Assembly: GCA_027036675.1 (NCBI GenBank)
Contig: JALWDW010000013.1
Span: 1 to 45,548, forward strand
DNA length: 45,548 nt
Origin: Candidatus Dojkabacteria bacterium
GTDB lineage: Bacteria; Patescibacteriota; Dojkabacteria; SC72; JAHDCA01
Direction of reading: 5' to 3'
Part shown: positions 1-7,778 of the stretch, piece after piece
Layout of the letters: every line of letters starts with the position of its first letter
Position numbering within the stretch: position 1 is the stretch's first letter
Translations under genes and position numbers: made by a program
The notes under the pieces: generated by a model
Database searches by the model: none
The model's input: the letters and a program-made list of their open reading frames with translations, nothing else
Told to the model about the DNA's origin: nothing

Positions 1-566
1 ATGCCAAAAAAGCCGAAGACATCACATTTTACTTCAGGTCACTCGACCGTTTCGAAGAAGTCGAAGGTATTCACCAAAGGGGAGATTGGGATTTGTCGCA
101 ACATCAGAAATTCTCTGGAGAAAAGCTGGACTTTTATGACCAAGCCCGAAATGAACGATTTGTTCCACATATCATCGAGACGGCGTCGGGACTCAACCGT
201 TTGGTCTTGGCGGTGCTGGACCACGGACTACATGAAGAAGTTCTGGAAGACGGCAGTACTCGAACTGTATTGAAACTGAAAAAAGAGCTCGCACCGATGC
301 GAACCGCCGTATTGCCACTCACCAAGGACGAGAAATTGATCAAATTGGCGGAAGATATCCACAAGGATCTATCGCAAGACTATTTCGTAGAGTTCGATAA
401 ATCCGGTTCCATAGGGAAGAGGTATCGCCGACAAGATGAAATAGGTACACCAAGCTGTATCACCGTCGATTTCGACTCACTGGACGACAATACGGTAACC
501 GTCCGCGATCGAGACAGTATGAAACAAAAAAGGGTCAAGATTGACCGATTGCGTGAGGAAATATAA
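1..566 (+). CDS. glyQS: Glycyl-tRNA synthetase, C-terminal part (5' truncated by window edge)
   Basis: Class II aminoacyl-tRNA synthetase charging tRNA-Gly in the cytoplasm. The reading frame is open from the window edge (first full codon at base 3) and gives 187 residues. Family signatures are visible: an EGIHQRGDWDL stretch and NERFVPHIIETASGLNR close the catalytic core (motif 3 region). The anticodon-binding domain follows, with APMRTAVLPL, GSIGKRYRRQDEIGTP and DNTVTVRDRDSM. These mark the single-chain alpha2 type (archaeal/eukaryotic/Gram-positive style), not the two-subunit GlyQ/GlyS type. An ATG at 93 lies inside the catalytic domain and is not the start. The gene ends 30 bp from a convergent surface-protein gene, with no terminator-like hairpin between. 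Confidence 0.95.
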   Translation, partial: AKKAEDITFYFRSLDRFEEVEGIHQRGDWDLSQHQKFSGEKLDFYDQARNERFVPHIIETASGLNRLVLAVLDHGLHEEVLEDGSTRTVLKLKKELAPMRTAVLPLTKDEKLIKLAEDIHKDLSQDYFVEFDKSGSIGKRYRRQDEIGTPSCITVDFDSLDDNTVTVRDRDSMKQKRVKIDRLREEI

Positions 567-596
567 ATAGCAGTTTGGGACAACCGAATAAGCTCG

Positions 597-2087
597 TTAA
601 ATCTTCCGGCTCATCCCGGACTTCCTTGACAATTTGATATCCACGCTATAATCCAAAGCCAAACCCGTCCCCAGGTTCACAAGGCCTATGGCGCTCCCCA
701 CGCCCAATACCACCGCCAGGACAGCGAAAGGAGCATAACGAGTCCGCAACTCACTCAGCCCAAAAGCGCTATCCGGTAAATCATTACCGTTGTTCCCACC
801 GGTTCCGTTGCCACCGCTATTACCTCCGCCCGCAGACTCTACAGAACAATACGCGCTACATCCATCTCCACCCACGGTGTTACCATCATCACAAGATTCA
901 CCCGTTTCCACCACACCGTTTCCGCATACGGGCCCCGACGTCGCCTGCGAATTGGATACGGAAACCGTAGCGGTATCGCATAAACCGAATGTATCACATA
1001 CCCTGTATTCAAAAGAGTCCGCTCCGGAGTTCACCGCCGTATACACGACATCACCGGACCCATCATCCGCAGGCACAGCATTTCCCTTCGCCGGCAAAGT
1101 CGCGACAGACACCGAAGAAACGTCCAAATTTCCGTCCGGATCGGTATCGTTTGCGGTCACATGTAAGGTCACACTCTGCCCCACGATCGCGGTACCACTG
1201 TCGTTGTGCGCAACGGGCGGAGAATTTTGTCCGATCGTCACATCAACATCAGCCGTATCACAAGCGTTTAGGTCATCGCAGATCTCGTACGTGAAGGTAT
1301 CAGTACCGGCATATGAAGAATTCGCATCATATGTGATAGTCCCATCGCTGTTGACCGTGGCACTACCCGCCGAACTGTTCGGGGCCGCCGTGATACTCAG
1401 AGTGGAGATATCCAAGTTATCATCTGCATCCGTGTCGTTTGCCAGGACATATATATCAACGGATTCACCACTTGATACGGAAGCGTTGTCGTCATGCGCC
1501 ACCGGCGGGCTATTGGCATTGTTTTGCGCAAAATCGTAGTTTCCCGGCGGGCACGCACTCAGATCCAGGACATTGTTCGCATGTAACACCGGTTCGTAAG
1601 CCACGTTTTCGTATTGTCCGGCCTGTACGTCTTCAAATTTGATCTGCGTACTCCCGGAATCCACCAATGCCTTGAATTTGACGGTAGCAAACTCCCCCAC
1701 CCCTTTGAATCCACCCGCATGAGACAAATCCGACGCCATCGACACCGATACAAAACCGTTTGTGTTATCCAATTTTTCATCGACCTGCAGTCCAAATACG
1801 CTATATCCGTACAAAACATCTACGGCCTCGTATTTCGTATTGTCAAAAGTGATGGTGAATTGTCCGGAACTGATATATTTCCCGTTTGTATCCAGCATTA
1901 CCTTGAGCAAGACACTTTGATCCTTCAGATGAGTACCCGTATCAGGATTGAGATTGAAATGGACCGAACCCGCGCGTACCTGTCCTCGCCCGGTCGTCAA
2001 CATCAATATCAATACGCCCAAAAAGACCACCACTCGTAGTAATGGCAATCGCTTCAATTCGCTTTTATATCGGATCAATTTCACCAT
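597..2087 (-). CDS. Membrane-anchored surface protein: cohesin, two Ig-like repeats, DUF4215 Cys motif
   Basis: 496 residues, probably exported and anchored at the cell surface. Residues 16-33 form a signal/TM segment. About 41-172 resemble a cohesin-type beta-sandwich (LKVMLDTNGKYISSGQFTI, then FATVKFKAL). Two tandem Ig/cadherin-like repeats follow (about 194-287 and 288-380), each starting PPVAH[DN]D and containing LANDTD or TANDTD, typical calcium-binding-like loops. A DUF4215 Cys-rich motif (CGNGVVETGESCDDGN, 388-403) is followed by a Gly/Asn-rich linker, a second TM helix (about 453-475) and a basic tail. An LPDSA sequence (438-442) before the last helix loosely recalls a sorting motif. 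The ATG at 2087 is only 2 nt from a -10-like box, so a GTG at 2084 may be the true start. Binding partner unknown. Confidence 0.8.
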   Translation of the reverse strand: MVKLIRYKSELKRLPLLRVVVFLGVLILMLTTGRGQVRAGSVHFNLNPDTGTHLKDQSVLLKVMLDTNGKYISSGQFTITFDNTKYEAVDVLYGYSVFGLQVDEKLDNTNGFVSVSMASDLSHAGGFKGVGEFATVKFKALVDSGSTQIKFEDVQAGQYENVAYEPVLHANNVLDLSACPPGNYDFAQNNANSPPVAHDDNASVSSGESVDIYVLANDTDADDNLDISTLSITAAPNSSAGSATVNSDGTITYDANSSYAGTDTFTYEICDDLNACDTADVDVTIGQNSPPVAHNDSGTAIVGQSVTLHVTANDTDPDGNLDVSSVSVATLPAKGNAVPADDGSGDVVYTAVNSGADSFEYRVCDTFGLCDTATVSVSNSQATSGPVCGNGVVETGESCDDGNTVGGDGCSAYCSVESAGGGNSGGNGTGGNNGNDLPDSAFGLSELRTRYAPFAVLAVVLGVGSAIGLVNLGTGLALDYSVDIKLSRKSGMSRKI

Positions 2088-2089
2088 TC

Positions 2090-2107
2090 AGGATAGCATG
2101 CTATAAT
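2090..2107. promoter_or_regulatory. Face-to-face extended -10 elements over palindrome TAGCATGCTA
   Basis: The plus strand has TGC-TATAAT at 2099-2107, ending 5 nt before the ATG at 2113. The minus strand has TGC-TATCCT at 2098-2090, ending 2 nt before the ATG at 2087 and 5 nt before the next codon, GTG. The 10-bp perfect palindrome at 2094-2103 supplies part of both boxes, so the two promoters overlap and polymerase could occupy only one at a time. The divergent genes are 25 bp apart. Neither direction has a Shine-Dalgarno. Confidence 0.6.
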
Positions 2108-2112
2108 TTCGC

Positions 2113-3849
2113 ATGCAACTGACGATACTGCAAGGAATCAACTTACGAAGCCCCGTTTCCATGGTTGTCGCCAAGTACGAGTCATGGAAGACGCAACCGA
2201 ACAAGATCAAAGAGATCAGAGACTTGCTTGAGCAAATCAAGTCCTACCACCCTATTTTCGCGCAAGATATCAAGTACCTCGAAGACGGATACGAAGTCCA
2301 ATCCCGTCTCACTTTCTTCTGGCGCGAAGTAGCCAGAGTCATAGACTTGCACTTGGCTGACAAGCCGTTGATGTTCACGACACCACACGGAGAAAAATCC
2401 GGCTTGCAATACGAAACATTGAGTGACGCTTTGCACGCATTGATTCAAGGACAATTTAAATCAATGTCGACAATCCCCATACTGGCCTCCGCCATCGAAC
2501 ACAATTACGAGATATCGCAAGCTATGGTAAATGAAGGTGTCCTGATCTACCAGCGATCCGGCAAGCCATCTTTGGACAATCGCCGTTTCAATATCGGTTG
2601 CGGGGTTGAGGGCGAAGTGACGGCGTCTATCTCCACCACTCGGGATTCATATTACGGTTTCAAAATCCAACGCGACAAGATCAAGACAAACACATTGTGT
2701 GAACAATTGTCCCTGCCAATAGCGCCCTGGGCGGAAATCCTCTCTGCCGAGCATGTGGAAACCATATTTGAGTCATTTAAGAAACCTTTTGTCATCAAAC
2801 CAGTCGGATTGGTCGGCGGAAGCGGGGTAACCACAAATATAAACACCGTGGAGCAAGCAAAACAAGCTTATCAAAACGCCTTGGATGCCATCAATGCCAA
2901 ACCGCGACAGGATTGGCAAACCAAAATCATCGCGCAAGAGCAGGTCTATGGGGACGATTACAGGATCCTTGTTATCAATGGGAAATATGAAATCGCCACC
3001 AAGCGGATTACGGCCTTCGTGATCGGGGACGGCAAACATACTATCGGCGACTTGATCGATATACTGAACCAAGACCCTCGCCGCAATGTCCAAGACCCGA
3101 CCCACACGCTCAAACCGATCGTCAAAGACGATATGTTGACACAGTTTTTGGACGAACAGAACCTGACGATTGACTCCGTCCCGCAAAAAGGTGAACAAGT
3201 TTTCGTCCGCAAAGTAGCCAGTATGAGCCAAGGAGGGACGACCGAGGATGTAACCGACCAAGTGCACCCGCAAATACGCGCGTTGGTGGAATCAATGGCG
3301 GCGTCGGCTCATCTGTATGTGGCCGGAGTGGATATTATCTGCCAAGACATCACCAAACCTCTGACAACCGACAATGGTAGTTTTATCGAGATGAACTCTA
3401 TGCCTGAATCCTACCTCAACGCCTTCCCCACCCAAGGGCGCGCCCACCCCGACATCGGCGATAAGGTCTTGCGCGGGCTGATGAAAGACAAACAGCGCAC
3501 ATTGCGAGTAGTTGTCATAGGCTACCGTGAGAGAAAGTACGAAGATATCATCGCCATGCTCGCCAAAAACCCGGATAATTCCCGTCCCATAGACACCGGG
3601 AATATCGGTTATTTACACGACAACACCATCTATATCAATGGACAGATAATGTCTCAGGATGTCCAGATCCATCAAGCTACTCGTTCGTTGAAACTGAACG
3701 CCACCCTGGGAACATTGATATTCCATTACGGCGATATGGCCGAAGTCGAAACACACGGCACCGGCTTCGATGAGATCGACGTGCTCATCACAGCACCGGA
3801 ATACGGTAATCACCAAATCCCCACCTCGCATCAGATCAAACTTCGTTGA
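2113..3849 (+). CDS. CphA-like ATP-grasp ligase with degenerate, truncated Mur-ligase tail
   Basis: 578 residues, resembling cyanophycin synthetase (CphA), which adds amino acids to a peptide using ATP. The N-terminal CphA-type domain (about 1-150; ILQGINLRSPVS at the start) is present. The ATP-grasp domain (about 170-450) keeps FVIKPVGLVGGSGV (226-239), the GDDYRILVINGKY strand (280-292), GDGKHTIGDLI (305-315), the GGTTEDVTD loop (374-382) and the metal-binding strand FIEMNSMPE (424-432). CphA normally continues with a Mur-ligase domain of about 400 residues. Here only about 120 residues follow: the GTNGKTT P-loop position reads VVVIGYRERKYED, though IYINGQI and GFDEIDVLIT still match Mur-type strands. 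The second active site is therefore probably lost. Neighbours are a second ATP-grasp gene and a DUF1704 peptidase. Substrate unknown. The ATG sits 5 nt after an extended -10. Confidence 0.8.
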   Translation: MQLTILQGINLRSPVSMVVAKYESWKTQPNKIKEIRDLLEQIKSYHPIFAQDIKYLEDGYEVQSRLTFFWREVARVIDLHLADKPLMFTTPHGEKSGLQYETLSDALHALIQGQFKSMSTIPILASAIEHNYEISQAMVNEGVLIYQRSGKPSLDNRRFNIGCGVEGEVTASISTTRDSYYGFKIQRDKIKTNTLCEQLSLPIAPWAEILSAEHVETIFESFKKPFVIKPVGLVGGSGVTTNINTVEQAKQAYQNALDAINAKPRQDWQTKIIAQEQVYGDDYRILVINGKYEIATKRITAFVIGDGKHTIGDLIDILNQDPRRNVQDPTHTLKPIVKDDMLTQFLDEQNLTIDSVPQKGEQVFVRKVASMSQGGTTEDVTDQVHPQIRALVESMAASAHLYVAGVDIICQDITKPLTTDNGSFIEMNSMPESYLNAFPTQGRAHPDIGDKVLRGLMKDKQRTLRVVVIGYRERKYEDIIAMLAKNPDNSRPIDTGNIGYLHDNTIYINGQIMSQDVQIHQATRSLKLNATLGTLIFHYGDMAEVETHGTGFDEIDVLITAPEYGNHQIPTSHQIKLR

Positions 3850-3951
3850 TTGAAACCGGGGCGGGATCATATGCTTGATATACTTACGGATGACTTATAT
3901 TTTATTTGAGAATCTATACTGAAACCTTTTACATTAATACATTAAAATTCT

Positions 3952-4950
3952 ATGAAAAGTTATCTTTACATCGAAAAGAGACAACGTATCCCCCTCAAAA
4001 ACGGGAAACTTCCTCGACGCGCAACCCGTATCGCGGAGGAATTTGAATCGTTGCGACAGCGGTCGGCTGAAGACATCAACTACTCGATAGCATACATTTC
4101 TACCGTCACTGTCGGATTTGCCGGAAAGGACGTCAATATCTCTATCACCGATATAGAAGGGGTTACTCACAATATATTTGATTTCACGCATATTATCTTT
4201 GGCGGGCATTTCAATATGAAGGAATACGAGTTGAAACAAATGATCATCAAGGAATGCGGCAAGCGCAAAGACGGGGGTCCTCTCGTCCAAAACGCCAATT
4301 TGATGCGACGCCTCCCCTACTACACCAAATTGGATATGACGTATTTGCTCGCCCGCACCGGATTCCCTTATATAGACACCGACTATTTCGGCGAAAACAC
4401 GATCCGTGAAACCTCGTTCAAAAACCGTTTCCCAATTGTTGTAAAACATTACGCAGGTGCTAATGATTTGGTGCAAGAACAAGGGAAAACGATGATTCGG
4501 AAAAATATTTTCTTTTTATCGTCGTCGGATGATTGGGCGCAGGATAGATTGTGTGAACACAATCCCGCGGATTATATCGTCCAACCGGCCATGCCGATCG
4601 CGGAGGATTTGCGAGTTTTTGTTTCAAGACACAAAGTCATAGGCGGTTGGCGCAGGCGATCATTGTCAGGGTTTTTGACCGTGGGCGGGGAACGGGAGTA
4701 TGTTTTGGAGAATTCCCCCTCCCCCGCCGTGCGCAAACTGAGTGAAGATATATCCAAGGCCTGGGAGGCCGACTTCATCGCCATTGACTTCATGTTTGAC
4801 GAACAAGGGAATCCATACGTACTTGAATTCTCAATGCACCCCGGCTTTTGGGCGTATGAGAACAAGACTGCTCCCCCTGCTGACGACCCGGAGCAAACGC
4901 CGGTCAATGTGGCAAGGTATATTATCGAAAGTTTTTCGCCTGGGGGCTGA
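3952..4950 (+). CDS. RimK/glutathione-synthetase-like ATP-grasp ligase
   Basis: 332 residues. ATP-grasp enzymes of this type join a carboxylate to an amine via an acyl phosphate. Visible elements: PIVVKHYAGAND (161-172) as the first ATP-binding strand and loop, YIVQPAMPIAEDLRVFV (208-224), the basic loop GGWRRRS (231-237), and DFIAIDFMFDEQGNPYVLEF (274-293) with the metal-binding acidic residues. The usual E-x-N at the end of the active site reads EFS here (292-294), so the Asn ligand is replaced by Ser. The gene lies 102 bp after the CphA-like ligase on the same strand and converges on the DUF1704 gene. Its last codons (Pro-Gly-Gly-stop) lie within a dispersed repeat also found at 38936. No Shine-Dalgarno; TACATT at 3938 and TAAAAT at 3943 are possible -10 boxes. 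Substrate unknown. Confidence 0.75.
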   Translation: MKSYLYIEKRQRIPLKNGKLPRRATRIAEEFESLRQRSAEDINYSIAYISTVTVGFAGKDVNISITDIEGVTHNIFDFTHIIFGGHFNMKEYELKQMIIKECGKRKDGGPLVQNANLMRRLPYYTKLDMTYLLARTGFPYIDTDYFGENTIRETSFKNRFPIVVKHYAGANDLVQEQGKTMIRKNIFFLSSSDDWAQDRLCEHNPADYIVQPAMPIAEDLRVFVSRHKVIGGWRRRSLSGFLTVGGEREYVLENSPSPAVRKLSEDISKAWEADFIAIDFMFDEQGNPYVLEFSMHPGFWAYENKTAPPADDPEQTPVNVARYIIESFSPGG

Positions 4951-4967
4951 AGTCGGGGTTCAGACCC
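4940..4967 (+). repeat. Dispersed palindromic repeat, copy 1, overlapping the stop codon of the ATP-grasp gene
   Basis: Contains CTGGGGG, then CTGAAGTCGGGGTT, then CAGACCC. It matches the copy at 38936-38967 at nearly every base, with small indels, and related inverted copies occur at 39418-39456 and 41927-41954. The TGA at 4948-4950 lies inside the unit. A further half copy (GGGGTTCGGACCC) follows at 4968-4980. Confidence 0.6.
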
Positions 4968-5354
4968 GGGGTTCGGACCCAAGGTTAAATCACTCTGACG
5001 CGTGAAACCGTGGAACTTTGCGGCATTCGAATGTTTCACGGTCGATGACCGATATGTCATTTGGACACGGTAGGATATCTGTGGGTCATGGGATCGCATT
5101 GGATGCGACACCCCCGCACACAAAACATTTGGTGGACGTTCGATACCCTACACCGGCCGTACCGTCGGGGACGCTCCATGGCTTAGGTGCCTCAGCCAAC
5201 CAGGGCCGACTACCCTCTCCCGGCTTCGATGACTGACAAACCTTTCAGAAACTCCGATAGACCAACCCGTCAAGTCGAAGACAGGCTCCTCACAACCCCA
5301 ACCGCTGGGTCGGAAGAGGACGACCGTCTTCCTCATTCCTACGAAGTGTGCAGA
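4951..5354. other. Gene-free gap rich in small hairpins
   Basis: 404 bp between convergent genes, with no credible ORF or tRNA. Inverted repeats: CGTGAAAC/GTTTCACG (5001-5008/5033-5040); CGGTC-GAT-GACCG (5039-5051); TCGCAT-TGG-ATGCGA (5094-5108); an imperfect GGCTTAGG/CCTCAGCC hairpin near 5180; and GGAAGA/TCTTCC (about 5313-5332), about 20 bp beyond the stop of the DUF1704 gene, which could serve as its terminator although no T-run follows. The 16-mer at 5013-5028 recurs inverted, with one mismatch, at 12028-12043. It may be repeat debris or a structured RNA; I could not match it to RNase P RNA, tmRNA or SRP RNA. Confidence 0.5.
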
Positions 5355-6530
5355 CTAAATCCCCAATCGAGTCCACAAGGCACCGGCTTCCCGTATACTC
5401 GGTGGCAAATACTTCGGCATCGGCAACCATCCCTTGTCCACCCATTTGACTTGCTTCCACCCAATCTTGCCGGCATACAATTTCTCGTACAAAGTCGGGT
5501 CATCCACCAAACGCTTGCGAACCCTCCAGAAGCCGGTCATATACACATGATCTTTGGCATAAATGCCGGGCTTACTCGTATCCGACAAACCGCGTTTGAC
5601 ACGGTAAGTGGAATAAAATGCATTCGTCGGCGACTCCACCAATTTCAACACATCAAACAACTGACGGAAGGACATTGTCCGTCCAATGGACACCGCATAA
5701 AGCTGGATCGCTTTCTTCTTCAAATTGGCGAAAGACAACACCCCGTACCTCTCTTCATTGTATGTGGCCAACCCCTCCTCCACCGGCAGATACGAATGTA
5801 AATTGGCCCTACTCAACGCATCGTAACCGGACAAACCGCCGTTGACCGAACGTAATACATGAGTGAAAACCTCATGCACTATCGCCTTACGCAAGTCCAT
5901 CGGAGATTTACGTATATCACGATGTGTGATCACCTTCTTTGTCTTGGTCCCCACTTTCAACATACTTTTTTCCATATTCAAGCCTTCACTCACCTCCCAG
6001 CCATCCAAACCAAGGTATGCGAAAAGGTCATTGAAAATCCGCTTGATATCTTCAAATCCCAAATCTTCCGCCTGCGCCCCCTTACTGAGATCAGAGGCGG
6101 TATTGTCAATCAATGAATATTTTTTGACCTTACCGCGTATGATCATTGACGCATTTTTCTTGGCCACGGAAGTCGGACGTTTGTACAATTTTGCGCTCAA
6201 TTCGCTTACTGTTTCATTATCGCCGACATTTTGCATCATTTCGTTGACGACGGATTTTGCATGGATCAATTTGATATAGAACTTGGATATCTCCTCCGGG
6301 ACATCCACCACATAACGCACTTTTTTCAGTTTTTTCAAAATATTCGCGTTGTTGTTGTCCACCACCTCGTATCTAAATTGCGGGTTGTATGTATCGGATT
6401 CCATAAACCTAGATTTTTCCTCCCGCAAGTTTACCGGCGTGAATACCAACTGCGTCGGTAAACGCAATTGGTACAACAGGTCGGACACTTCCGCCAGCGT
6501 GAGTTCAGTATCATTTTTCAGTAAGGACAT
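5355..6530 (-). CDS. DUF1704 (QEGLA/MATCAP-type) zinc metallopeptidase
   Basis: 391 residues, no signal peptide, so likely cytoplasmic. The zinc-peptidase motif HEVFTH (219-224, fitting HExxTH) is followed by EEGLATYNEE (251-260), the counterpart of the QEGLA motif that names this family; its second Glu is expected to be the third metal ligand. Family members include tyrosine/matrix carboxypeptidases (MATCAP) that trim C-terminal residues. DUF1704 genes are known to sit beside RimK-like ATP-grasp ligases, which matches the two ligase genes converging on it here, so it may process what they make (inference). It starts 17 bp after mreB on the same strand and may be co-transcribed with it. No Shine-Dalgarno is seen. 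Confidence 0.8.
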   Translation of the reverse strand: MSLLKNDTELTLAEVSDLLYQLRLPTQLVFTPVNLREEKSRFMESDTYNPQFRYEVVDNNNANILKKLKKVRYVVDVPEEISKFYIKLIHAKSVVNEMMQNVGDNETVSELSAKLYKRPTSVAKKNASMIIRGKVKKYSLIDNTASDLSKGAQAEDLGFEDIKRIFNDLFAYLGLDGWEVSEGLNMEKSMLKVGTKTKKVITHRDIRKSPMDLRKAIVHEVFTHVLRSVNGGLSGYDALSRANLHSYLPVEEGLATYNEERYGVLSFANLKKKAIQLYAVSIGRTMSFRQLFDVLKLVESPTNAFYSTYRVKRGLSDTSKPGIYAKDHVYMTGFWRVRKRLVDDPTLYEKLYAGKIGWKQVKWVDKGWLPMPKYLPPSIREAGALWTRLGI

Positions 6531-6547
6531 ACGTTATAGGTTTGAAC

Positions 6548-7570
6548 TTATACTGTACGCGAGGATCGTAAATGACCAAGATTGTACCCCTCCCCCAACA
6601 TTTCCAACGCGGCTCCGGTCCCTTTGGCAACACAATACAGGGGATCCTGAGCCACAAAGGCCGGAACGCCTGTCGCACGAGCGAATAACTTATCAATATT
6701 GGCCAGTTGCGCGGTCCCGCCACTTAATACCATCCCCCGATCGATTATATCCGCCGACAACTCCGGTGGGGTTTTCTCCAAGACGGCTTTGATAGTTTGA
6801 ATAATCTGCGACAAAGGCGGACGCAAAGCGTCGGCCACCTCATTTGAGTCCACCTTCAGCGACCTGGGCAACCCAGTCGCCACGTCCCGTCCCCTGATTT
6901 CCAATGATTTCGGATTGTCTACACGTACGGCCGACCCGACATTGATTTTGATAAGCTCCGCAGTTTGTTCGCCCACGTGCAAACCGTGTTTTTTCCGCAT
7001 ATATGAAGTGATCGCCTCGTTTAGAGAATCACCGGCCACCCGCAAGGATGCGTATTCCACTATGCCGCTCAGAGAGATCACGGCAATCTCGGCGGTTCCC
7101 CCACCCATATTGATGATCATATTGCCGGCTGAAGTATGTACCGGCAAATTGGCACCTATGGATGCGAGCAACGGCTCTGGTACCAGATGCACTTTTTTCG
7201 CGCCTGCAAAGTTCGCTGCCTTGAGGACGGCCCTTTGCTCCACCGATGTGATACCTGCGGGCACACTTATCAACACGTCGGGTTTGAAAAACCGCGACAA
7301 ACCAGACAGCGATTTGGAGAAAAAGTATTTCAAAATCGCTTCTGCGACACGGGAATCCGCTATCACTCCGCTACGCAACGGGCGACGCGCTACAATATTT
7401 TCAGGCGTCTTGCCTATCATTTCCTTGGCCTCATGCCCAACCGCTATGACTTCAAAATTATCCTTGCGCAAAGCCACCACTGTCGGTTCCGTAAGTATGA
7501 CGCCCTCACCTTGTACAAATACGACCGAATTGGCGGTACCCAAATCGATGCCCAATTTCTTGATCAACAT
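6548..7570 (-). CDS. mreB: MreB, actin-like cell-shape protein
   Basis: 340 residues from the ATG at 7570. MreB polymerises under the membrane with ATP and guides wall synthesis. Signatures: KLGIDLGTANSVVFVQGEG (phosphate 1, near the N-terminus), VPAGITSVEQRAVLKAA, the phosphate-2 loop NMGGGTAEIAVISLSGIV, and LSGGTAQLANIDKLFARATG (adenosine site) near the C-terminus. The frame is open to an ATG at 7591, but that lies upstream of the -10 box TATAAT (7580-7585), so 7570 is chosen. No mreC or mreD is adjacent. DUF1704 follows after 17 bp. Divergent from the PEGA protein gene. Confidence 0.93.
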   Translation of the reverse strand: MLIKKLGIDLGTANSVVFVQGEGVILTEPTVVALRKDNFEVIAVGHEAKEMIGKTPENIVARRPLRSGVIADSRVAEAILKYFFSKSLSGLSRFFKPDVLISVPAGITSVEQRAVLKAANFAGAKKVHLVPEPLLASIGANLPVHTSAGNMIINMGGGTAEIAVISLSGIVEYASLRVAGDSLNEAITSYMRKKHGLHVGEQTAELIKINVGSAVRVDNPKSLEIRGRDVATGLPRSLKVDSNEVADALRPPLSQIIQTIKAVLEKTPPELSADIIDRGMVLSGGTAQLANIDKLFARATGVPAFVAQDPLYCVAKGTGAALEMLGEGYNLGHLRSSRTV

Positions 7571-7579
7571 GATACCCCG

Positions 7580-7608
7580 ATTATATGTCAATCCACATAA
7601 TGCTTCAA
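7580..7608 (-). promoter_or_regulatory. mreB promoter
   Basis: TTGAAG (7608-7603), 17-bp spacer, TATAAT (7585-7580), read on the minus strand. The -10 ends 9 nt before the ATG at 7570, leaving a leader of only about 2-3 nt. The 13-mer TTGACATATAATC that includes this box recurs at 18248-18260. Confidence 0.65.
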
Positions 7609-7722
7609 TCAGTATCGACTAATATAAAAAATTGTTCGTTTTGCTTGTTGCGACAAGCCAGGCTATCGCTTTCAGCAACCGTTTTCGGCCTTTATTCCCA
7701 AATTTATTTCGTCCGTATGTTT

Positions 7723-7773
7723 TTGACATGTGAAATGCATTGAGTTAAGATTGATCCGAAAGTTTGATACAAC
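7723..7773 (+). promoter_or_regulatory. Promoter region of the PEGA protein gene
   Basis: Two overlapping options. (a) TTGACA (7723-7728), 17 bp, TAAGAT (7746-7751), giving a leader of about 21 nt. (b) Extended -10 TGA-TACAAC (7765-7773), ending 5 nt before the ATG at 7779, giving a leaderless mRNA as for many genes here. The TTG at 7764 would lie inside option b, which argues for ATG 7779 as the start. Confidence 0.5.
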
Positions 7774-7778
7774 AGGCC

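Noticed and set aside
790-1539. 249-codon plus-strand frame opposite the surface protein
   Set aside because: Antisense shadow of the repeat-rich surface protein gene; Pro/Ser/Thr-rich translation without motifs.
4572-5123. 183-codon minus-strand frame across the end of the ATP-grasp gene
   Set aside because: Shadow frame; it overlaps a well-supported gene and runs into the repeat region.
4951-5354. Possible RNase P RNA, tmRNA or SRP RNA
   Set aside because: The conserved core words of these RNAs were not found on either strand; only generic hairpins remain.
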